From contig JAVBQI010000232.1 in NCBI GenBank assembly GCA_031549145.1, positions 1 through 10,001 of the forward strand: a stretch of 10,001 nucleotides of DNA. Reading direction: 5' to 3'. Under the pieces are notes generated by a model. It was not told where the DNA came from, searched no databases, and was given only the letters and a program-made list of their open reading frames with translations. The stretch comes from JAVBSX01 sp031549145. Lineage in GTDB: Bacteria > Planctomycetota > Planctomycetia > Pirellulales > Thermoguttaceae. This document shows, piece by piece, positions 4,701 through 10,001 of the stretch. Each line of letters opens with the position of its first letter. Position 1 is the first letter of the stretch. The position numbers were made by a program, and so were the translations under genes.

Positions 4701-7358
4701 TCAATAATACTCAATCACAAACGTCCCGCTGGTGAGCTCTACGTTATTCTTTCCCGGAAACAATTGCCCGTCCACTTTGTACCCGGTCGTTCCGTCCGGC
4801 AGGGCGAGTTCGGCCGTGCAACCGACGGGAACCGTGAGGTTGACGGTCATTTTGCCGTCCTTGCGCGTCCAGTCACACCGAATCGTTCCGTAAGGGGTCT
4901 CTTTGGAAACCTTCGCCCACTCGATTCCTCTCGGCGGTTGCGGATCGACAAAGAACCGACGATATGCGACTTCATTTTCGTCCGGGCGCACACCGCCGAC
5001 GGCCTGGTAAAACCACGGGCCGAGCGCATTGTAGCAATTATGGATCCGGCTCCGCTCGGCATTCCAGTGCTCCCACGTCGTCGTCGCCCCATGGTCGATC
5101 ATGTACAGGAAGCCGGGATAGGTCCGCTTTTTCAGCATCGAATAAAGAAAATCCGAAGCGCGATTCTTGACGCTCCATTCGGCGAGGACGGGAAGACCGA
5201 CGAGCCCGCAAGCGAGATGACCGTCGTATTTTTGGGCCGTGACGTCGAAAAGACGTTGACGGACGGCGGCCGCCGACGATTCCGGCGTGATGCCGACGAT
5301 CATCGGGAACGCCAGGTCGATCTGCGATTCCGTCGCATAGCCGTTCGTCTCTTTGTCGAAAAACGTCGCTTGAACTTTTTGCGCCAACGTGTCCCGTTTC
5401 CGGGCGAACGCCTTGGCGTCCTCCGGGTTGTCGAGATAAGCGGCGATCTTTTCCATGATGTCGTAACAACGGACGATGAAGCAGTTGTTCACATGATCGA
5501 CCGTCGCTTCCAGGGTTTGATCGACCCCTTTCGGCGTCGCCCAATCGCCGAGAAACCAATTGCGTCTCGGCGTCACGGGCCACGGTTTCAGCAAACCGTC
5601 CGGCGAATATTTTTCGACGTAGGACAACCAGCGTTTCATCGCCGGGTAATGCTTGCGGAGGGCGCGATCGTCGCCGTAGCTTTTGTAATTGCTCCACGCC
5701 GCGGTGATAATGAAGCCGCACCAATACGGCCCGCCGCCGGCGTTTTGCGGACACGGGGCGATATGCGGCAGCGAGCCGTCCTCGTCCATCACATCTTCCC
5801 ATGCCTGGAGCCAGTGATAATAGAGCGGCGAAAGATCGTACATCGTCTGGGCCGTTTCGAGCGAGGAGTTGCCGTCGCCGCCGTAACCGAGCCGCTCGTA
5901 ATGCGGGCAGTCGACGAAATCGCCCCCCATGCTCAGACACTGCAACGTGTACTGCATCATGTCGTGAATCGCGTTGATGTCCGGATCGGAACATTCGAAC
6001 GACGAGGCGGACGCAAAACCGGTCCGGACCTGCCTGGCGATAAAATTCGCCGGTCCGAGGTCGCCGGCTTTCGGCATATTCGAAAGAACGGCGTATCGGA
6101 AACCGTGATAATTGAATTTGTTCGAAAAGACTTCGTTCTCCGTCCCGGCGGCGATGTATTTGTCTTGCTGCGGTTGCGGGACGACGTTGCCTTTCTCGTC
6201 GAGGTGATCGGAGTAGTCCATCAAAATTTCGCTCCCCTTTTTCAGCGGAGGAAAGCGGATTTCGAGCCAGCCGGTCAAATTTTTTCCCATATCGACGAGA
6301 ATTTTGCCATCATCGAGCCGTTTGACGTTTTGGGGGTGAAAGGTTCCGACGATCCGATTCGGCTGGACCATTTGCGGCGTTGCGTCCGCGGCGATCATGA
6401 TCGGACGGACCGGCAACCATTCGACGGCATCAAGCGAGGCCGTGCTCAGGTCCGGTAGTTTTTTCGAAGCGTCGATGGTGTCCCCGCCGAATTTTTCCGA
6501 GGTCCACGTCCCGTCGTTGGAGTATTCGCTGCCGCGACAGACCCACGTCGAATCGCTCGCGAGAACGGTTTGTACGCCGTTCGGCGCGATCGCTTCGAGT
6601 TGGACGCGGATTCCGGGCGTCGGCGAACTGCACCACGACAAGCCGGGATTGAACCATCCGCGAGCCAGCCAGAGAACGATGTCGTTCTCACCGTCTTTCA
6701 GCAATTCCGTCAGATCATGACTGTTGATCGGCGAACGTTTGTCGAGCTGCGAAACTCCGGGCGAGAGGACATCTTCCGAAACTTTGGAACCGTTGAGCCA
6801 GACCTCGTGATAGCCGAACGAATTGACATGCAGCACGGCACGGGCGTCGCTTTTTTTCCAGTCGAATTTTTTTCGGAACATCGTCGCCCGATTTTTTTCG
6901 ATCCCCTCGGCGAGTGTCATAAATTCGCCCTTCCAGCCGGAATCGCCGATCAGGCCGGTGCCGAAGCGGGCCGTTTCGCTCCACGCCGAAGCGGTATCGC
7001 CGTTCCAGGAGCGGACCTTCCAGTACGCTTGGACGTTTGCCGTCAGCGGCTTTCCGGCGTAGGAAACGAAAACGGTTTCCTTCGAGGCGACCTTGCCGGA
7101 ATTCCAGAGATCGGCGCCGTTTTCGTTCAGCGACTCCGGCGAACGCGCGACGAGAATCTGGTACGCCGTTTGGGCGCCGCCGTTTGTCGTCGACCGCAGT
7201 TTCCAGCTGAAATGCGGCAGCGCGGAGTCGATCGCGACGGGATTCGTCAAATTCTCGCAGCGAATATCCTCGACGACGAACTGGGCTTTCGCGGAACCGG
7301 CGAGGAACAAGGAGAGGATGAGGACGAACAACAATAAAACGTGAGATTTTTGTTTCAT
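4701..7358 (-). CDS. Secreted alpha-L-rhamnosidase, GH78 family
   Basis: Hydrolyses terminal alpha-L-rhamnose from plant or algal polysaccharides and glycosides by inversion, outside the cytoplasm. The protein has 885 aa, a usual GH78 length. Domains in order: Sec signal peptide (1-26, Lys-rich start, Leu-rich core, AKA-QF cleavage; no lipobox Cys); Fn3-like beta domain (about 30-135, with CENLTNPVAID and YWKVRSWN); rhamnosidase N domain (about 155-320, with VLHVNSFGYHEVWLNG); concanavalin-like domain (about 335-445, with DMGKNLTGWLEIRF); (alpha/alpha)6 catalytic domain (about 455-790); C-terminal beta domain (791-885). Probable general acid is Glu488 in DCPHYERLGYGGD; probable base is Glu763 in GATTTWEHW. 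The usual Trp of ERLGW is Tyr492. The frame also extends to a TTG at 7400, but ATG 7356-7358 is chosen because the signal peptide begins there; no Shine-Dalgarno. Confidence 0.95.
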   Translation of the reverse strand: MKQKSHVLLLFVLILSLFLAGSAKAQFVVEDIRCENLTNPVAIDSALPHFSWKLRSTTNGGAQTAYQILVARSPESLNENGADLWNSGKVASKETVFVSYAGKPLTANVQAYWKVRSWNGDTASAWSETARFGTGLIGDSGWKGEFMTLAEGIEKNRATMFRKKFDWKKSDARAVLHVNSFGYHEVWLNGSKVSEDVLSPGVSQLDKRSPINSHDLTELLKDGENDIVLWLARGWFNPGLSWCSSPTPGIRVQLEAIAPNGVQTVLASDSTWVCRGSEYSNDGTWTSEKFGGDTIDASKKLPDLSTASLDAVEWLPVRPIMIAADATPQMVQPNRIVGTFHPQNVKRLDDGKILVDMGKNLTGWLEIRFPPLKKGSEILMDYSDHLDEKGNVVPQPQQDKYIAAGTENEVFSNKFNYHGFRYAVLSNMPKAGDLGPANFIARQVRTGFASASSFECSDPDINAIHDMMQYTLQCLSMGGDFVDCPHYERLGYGGDGNSSLETAQTMYDLSPLYYHWLQAWEDVMDEDGSLPHIAPCPQNAGGGPYWCGFIITAAWSNYKSYGDDRALRKHYPAMKRWLSYVEKYSPDGLLKPWPVTPRRNWFLGDWATPKGVDQTLEATVDHVNNCFIVRCYDIMEKIAAYLDNPEDAKAFARKRDTLAQKVQATFFDKETNGYATESQIDLAFPMIVGITPESSAAAVRQRLFDVTAQKYDGHLACGLVGLPVLAEWSVKNRASDFLYSMLKKRTYPGFLYMIDHGATTTWEHWNAERSRIHNCYNALGPWFYQAVGGVRPDENEVAYRRFFVDPQPPRGIEWAKVSKETPYGTIRCDWTRKDGKMTVNLTVPVGCTAELALPDGTTGYKVDGQLFPGKNNVELTSGTFVIEYY

Positions 7359-7454
7359 GATGATAATTGATTTGCTAAGATGCGTTGCCTTGTTTACCAA
7401 TTTTAGCCTGAAACCGCGAAAACCGACTCGAAAAAATGAATTTTTGAGGCACCC

Positions 7455-8018
7455 TTACGAGTCCGGCTCGTTGTTTTCACGATTCAGCAAACCGAACAGT
7501 AGATTGTCGTAAACCTCGCCATTTTTGGTCCAGTATCTTTTTTGGCACCCTTCGGCGATGAAACCGCATTTTTCCATGACACGCCGGGAGCCGATGTTTC
7601 CCGAAAAACAGTCGCCGGAAATCCGTGATGCCCGCAAAATGTTGAAAGCGTACTCGACGAGAAACCGGCACGATTTTTCGCCGTATCCTTGCCGCCAACC
7701 GGTATCGTCGAGCGTGTAGCCGATCAGGAAATTACCCGGACTGAATGCAATGGGAAGCAAGCCGCATTGCCCGAGGAATTCGCCGTTTTCCTTGCGAATC
7801 GTGAAAACGTGCTCCTTCGGCAGCTCGTTCATCTCAAGGGATTTGCCAATGGATTCGACGAGCGGCTCAAAGTAATTTCGCGTGTCTTGTTCCGTGTTCG
7901 GCCCAAAGGAAAGAAGGCGACAGACCGATTCTTTCGCCAACATCCGGACAATGTCGGGCAGATCGGCCTTGACGATGTAGGAAAACGCGAGATCATTACG
8001 TTGAAAGGTCGTTTGCAT
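7455..8018 (-). CDS. GNAT acetyltransferase, RimJ/RimL-like
   Basis: Transfers acetyl from acetyl-CoA to an amine on a protein or small molecule. The protein has 187 aa. Acetyl-CoA-binding motif A is WRQGYGEKSCRFLVEYAF (108-125; R/QxxGxG/A as RQGYGE), preceded by the strand NFLIGYTLDD (96-105). NIGSRRVMEKCGF (141-153) is the N--S--V-EK-GF signature of the RimJ/L type, and GQCGLLPI (83-90) is an earlier core strand. The frame extends upstream to 8111, but ATG 8016-8018 is chosen because a strong Shine-Dalgarno sits 8 nt before it and the upstream residues are Arg/Ser-rich and unlike any GNAT. It lies 97 nt downstream of the monooxygenase-fold gene on the same strand and is probably co-transcribed. 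The substrate cannot be told. Confidence 0.9.
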   Translation of the reverse strand: MQTTFQRNDLAFSYIVKADLPDIVRMLAKESVCRLLSFGPNTEQDTRNYFEPLVESIGKSLEMNELPKEHVFTIRKENGEFLGQCGLLPIAFSPGNFLIGYTLDDTGWRQGYGEKSCRFLVEYAFNILRASRISGDCFSGNIGSRRVMEKCGFIAEGCQKRYWTKNGEVYDNLLFGLLNRENNEPDS

Positions 8019-8026
8019 GTTTATTG

Positions 8027-8032
8027 CCCTCC
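8027..8032 (-). promoter_or_regulatory. Shine-Dalgarno GGAGGG for the GNAT gene
   Basis: GGAGGG on the minus strand with an 8-nt spacer before the ATG at 8016-8018. It is the clearest ribosome-binding site in the window; most other genes here show none. It fixes the GNAT start against the longer frame. Confidence 0.75.
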
Positions 8033-8115
8033 GCGAAAAAATTGGACCGGAGCTTCGGACCTGACTCTCGCGGTTCCGGGGCTTCCGTCGAGAGGATCGG
8101 AATCCGAGCAATACA

Positions 8116-8472
8116 TCATTGGATTTCCCAACCGAATCGCTCGTTGGAATCCTTTGGCGCTTCCGTTCGTTCCCGGTCGGAGTACGTCCGGATCGGAGAT
8201 ACGACGGTGATCGTGTAATTCTCGAAAATCGCGTCGCGTCCCTGCTGTTGGCTCATTCGGTGCTGTTCCAGGTTGCGCCATTGCTCGACGGCTTCTTCGT
8301 TCTCCCAAACGGTCAGGCTCAGGAGCTTCCCCTCGTTCGCAAGGCTTGAAAACCGTTCCGCGCGGATAAACCCCTCGGCTTCGACGAGACTTGTCTTCAG
8401 GTCGCCGACCAGCTTCAGGTATTCGCCCATGCGGTCCTTTTTTATCGTAACCTCGAATAGGACGATGATCAT
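8116..8472 (-). CDS. Antibiotic biosynthesis monooxygenase (ABM) fold protein
   Basis: The protein has 118 aa. It starts MIIVLFEVTIKKDRMGEYLKL, and continues with SLVEAEGFIRAERFSS (about 33-48) and KLLSLTVWENEEAVEQWRNLEQHR (about 52-75). This is the dimeric alpha-beta barrel pattern: first strand with hydrophobic residues, helix, GF-x-x-x-x-F/R strand, and S-x-x-W-x-x-x-x-A-x-x-x-W helix. Members include quinol and haem monooxygenases and many small stress proteins without cofactor; the reaction here cannot be told. After the barrel comes a charged tail of about 25 residues rich in Arg, Glu and Asp. ATG 8470-8472 is preferred over GTG at 8481 because GAGTGG stands just upstream of it. It is 54 nt downstream of the ATPase gene and upstream of the GNAT gene. 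Confidence 0.85.
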   Translation of the reverse strand: MIIVLFEVTIKKDRMGEYLKLVGDLKTSLVEAEGFIRAERFSSLANEGKLLSLTVWENEEAVEQWRNLEQHRMSQQQGRDAIFENYTITVVSPIRTYSDRERTEAPKDSNERFGWEIQ

Positions 8473-8526
8473 ATTTACCACTCTGGAATCGATAATTCGT
8501 GTTGACGCAGGAACCGCTACTGTATG

Positions 8527-9426
8527 TCAAGTAGAGGACAACTCAAATACTTTTTCGTTCCGTTTAAAAAATTCATAATAAAATCGGACGTTTTCCAGGT
8601 CGTACCATTTTTCCACCGTGACCGGGGAAGCGTCCAGATTGTATATTTTAGCGTTTTTCAAAGAAAGTAGGAACGGAGAATGTGTCGCGATCACAAACTG
8701 GCAATTCTTAAACCGAACGGATTCTTCGATAAGCTGTCGCAGTTCCACCTGAAACTTGGGGGACATGCTGTTTTCCGGTTCATCCAGAAAGAAGACGGCA
8801 TTTTCCGTGATTTCCTGATCGAAGAACATGATCGCGTTTTCTCCGTTGGAAAACTGCCGCTGCATTTCGCCCGCCCTTGAGCGAACATATTGACGTTTGG
8901 ATTTTCGCTTCGCAGCCGCATATCGGAAGAAAGTCTCCACTTCTTCCTCGTTGTCCATGTCGAGGTCCACCTTTCCCTGAGAATAAATCCGTTCAGGACG
9001 ATACCGGGCCGTTTCAAGAAATTCCAATTCCTTGCGCTTGTTTCCTTTCACCTGACTGTTATCTTCACGTACGGAAAGGATATGTTGAAAAATATCATCG
9101 GAAGCGAGAAATTTGCTGCCGGGCGGAATGCTTTTCGGCCGACAAGTGCAGCATTGCAAATAATAGGAAAACATCTCCGTTCGAAGATATTCTTTTCGCC
9201 GGAACACACCGAGCTTTTCCGTCATGATATTGAGAAGCGTCGTTTTACCGGAGCCGTTTCCGCCGTACAAAATGGTGATCGGCTCGAAGTCGAGCCGGCT
9301 CAACTGTTTCCGTGGAAAGATTCCGACCGGATAATGCTCATCCGGCGTCTGCTTATTACAAAGATCGTTGATCCCCCTTACATTTCGATCTTCATCCATC
9401 AAATGAAAACAACCCAGGTAAATCAT
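8527..9426 (-). CDS. AAA/ABC-type ATPase (AAA_21/OLD-like)
   Basis: The protein has 299 aa and is predicted to be soluble. Walker A is YGGNGSGKTTLL (54-65), an ABC-like signature is FSNGENAIMFF (192-202), Walker B is AVFFLDEPENSMSP (210-223), and the switch histidine is IATHSP (246-251, His249). These are the single-domain ABC-ATPase features of the RecF/SMC/OLD-like group, with a short insert between Walker A and the signature holding a charged Lys/Glu-rich segment (about 118-190). CQ-rich residues QCCTC (91-95) are unusual. Orphans of this type occur in defence systems and as stand-alone genes; no nuclease or effector gene lies beside it here. ATG 9424-9426; no Shine-Dalgarno. One sampled 60-base line (9061-9120) has 24 G+C against 36 in a rhamnosidase line (5401-5460), so its composition differs from its neighbours and transfer is plausible. 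Confidence 0.88.
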   Translation of the reverse strand: MIYLGCFHLMDEDRNVRGINDLCNKQTPDEHYPVGIFPRKQLSRLDFEPITILYGGNGSGKTTLLNIMTEKLGVFRRKEYLRTEMFSYYLQCCTCRPKSIPPGSKFLASDDIFQHILSVREDNSQVKGNKRKELEFLETARYRPERIYSQGKVDLDMDNEEEVETFFRYAAAKRKSKRQYVRSRAGEMQRQFSNGENAIMFFDQEITENAVFFLDEPENSMSPKFQVELRQLIEESVRFKNCQFVIATHSPFLLSLKNAKIYNLDASPVTVEKWYDLENVRFYYEFFKRNEKVFELSST

Positions 9427-9482
9427 GGCTTTTGTTTCAAAAAGGATCGTTCATTCGTTCCTGTCTTTGGGTACTTGCTCCT

Positions 9483-9752
9483 TCATTTCGTTTTCCAGCG
9501 TTCGAGTTTCGGAATGCCGCGGGTGAAAAGCCAGGCGACGATTCGCGGGAACTTCATCTCGACGAGCTTCGCCTTGCAGAAATCCTGCATTTCCCCGGCA
9601 GTCTTGTAGTCGTCGGTAAACTTGCCGTCCTGATAGCAGTAGCTGCAATATCTCGGCGATTTCGCGCCGTCGGCTTCGGTGCCGCCGCCTTGCGAGTCGT
9701 GCTTGAGCGGCATGGCACAGCTTTGGCAGGTTTTGTACATCGGTTGTTTCAT
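9483..9752 (-). CDS. Small zinc-ribbon protein (Zn_ribbon_2-like)
   Basis: The protein has 89 aa. Two CxxC knuckles, C9-C12 (CQSC) and C36-C39 (CSYC), would bind one zinc. The spacer MPLKHDSQGGGTEADG (14-29) and the tail AWLFTRGIPKLERWK (73-87) are strongly conserved in a family of small zinc-ribbon proteins of unknown function found across bacteria. Between them lies an amphipathic helix (EMQDFCKAKLVEMKFP, 54-69). The frame extends upstream to 9839, but residues there are unlike the family; ATG 9750-9752 gives the normal family start (MYK at 9738-9740 is an alternative). No Shine-Dalgarno. It is 56 nt upstream of the ATPase gene and may be in the same transcript. The role is unknown. Confidence 0.85.
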   Translation of the reverse strand: MKQPMYKTCQSCAMPLKHDSQGGGTEADGAKSPRYCSYCYQDGKFTDDYKTAGEMQDFCKAKLVEMKFPRIVAWLFTRGIPKLERWKTK

Positions 9753-9828
9753 GATGGGATCGGTGGTATTGGACTGCGCAAAAAATTGGTCCGGTTTATA
9801 ACGTGAACACTCGCGTGCCCTCGCGTTT

Positions 9829-10001
9829 TCAAGGGACAACGCACTTCCGCTCGAAAATCAAGCGACCCTCCCTGAAAGATACTTTTCCGTCAAGGTGGTC
9901 TCTCGTCTTTTTTTCGACGATTTCGGTTCGTTCAAAGCATACAACTCCCGACCTCGGTTTCGCCGAAGTTTTTTTGTCGGAAGCATTCTCCACATTCCAG
10001 A
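9829..10001 (-). CDS. Possible C-terminal fragment of a hypothetical protein entering from the right edge
   Basis: A minus-strand frame is open from the window edge to a TGA at 9829-9831, giving 56 residues that end in FREGRLIFERKCVVP. The fragment is charged and hydrophilic with no motif I recognise. It is the longest open frame here, but 56 codons is short enough to arise by chance. It would be 76 nt upstream of the zinc-ribbon gene on the same strand. No plus-strand ATG occurs in this stretch. Confidence 0.25.
   Translation of the reverse strand, partial: WNVENASDKKTSAKPRSGVVCFERTEIVEKKTRDHLDGKVSFREGRLIFERKCVVP

Noticed and set aside
4764..6458. Long plus-strand open frame opposite the rhamnosidase (564 codons)
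   Set aside because: It is the antisense shadow of a GC-rich gene: Arg-rich, low-complexity residues, no motif, while the minus strand holds a full GH78 enzyme.
7427..7448. AT-rich imperfect hairpin just after the GNAT stop
   Set aside because: The stem is almost only A-T pairs with a bulge and no clear T-run after it, so it is too weak to call a terminator.
8525..8530. Perfect TTGACA on the minus strand at the end of the ATPase gene
   Set aside because: No acceptable -10 hexamer lies 16-18 nt downstream; it overlaps the ATPase stop codon and is probably chance.
9795..9800. TATAAA on the minus strand upstream of the zinc-ribbon gene
   Set aside because: The nearest TTGAAA is about 26 nt away, too far for a sigma70 promoter; no better -35 was seen.

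Overview
The window reads as chromosomal DNA of a planctomycete-type bacterium, probably from the Pirellulales side of the phylum. The main clue is the truncated gene at the left edge: a Tat-exported Gfo/Idh/MocA oxidoreductase whose N-terminus (SRRGFLG, then ALAAPYFVPSTVLGKPG) is the form found in very large paralogous sets in Planctomycetes. A secreted GH78 alpha-L-rhamnosidase, rarely visible Shine-Dalgarno sequences, mostly GC-rich codons and dispersed hyphenated palindromes fit this. No rRNA, tRNA, insertion sequence, integrase or CRISPR array was found.

Layout. 1-288 (minus): start of the Tat/Gfo-Idh-MocA gene, which runs off the left edge. 436-495: a 25-bp hyphenated palindrome. 526-1617 (minus): mutY, an adenine glycosylase with an expanded Fe-S loop and two substituted key positions. 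1618-2000: divergent intergenic region with a good sigma70-like promoter and a leader of about 217 nt. 2001-3711 (plus): an ATP-grasp ligase locus whose reading frame is broken at a run of seven A (3061-3067). The two open frames, 2001-3251 and 2989-3711, together encode one protein of about 569 aa. 3716-4474 (minus): a class I SAM methyltransferase, convergent with the ATP-grasp locus and 4 bp from it. 4598-4675: a second, unrelated 29-bp palindrome. 4701-7358 (minus): the GH78 rhamnosidase with signal peptide.

The right part is a same-strand run on the minus strand with short gaps of 54-97 nt. In transcription order it holds a small zinc-ribbon protein (9483-9752), an AAA/ABC-type ATPase (8527-9426), an antibiotic-biosynthesis-monooxygenase-fold protein (8116-8472) and a GNAT acetyltransferase (7455-8018), followed by the rhamnosidase. 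A weak partial ORF enters from the right edge (9829-10001).

How the genes work together. Most look like unrelated housekeeping and accessory genes. The only pairing that suggests a pathway is the ATP-grasp ligase with the adjacent methyltransferase, which could form and methylate an amide-bonded small molecule; this is inference. The ATPase gene is visibly more AT-rich than its neighbours and may be acquired. I found no clear new multi-gene system. The most interesting points are the frameshifted ATP-grasp gene with its methyltransferase-like tail, the atypical MutY, and the two palindromes.
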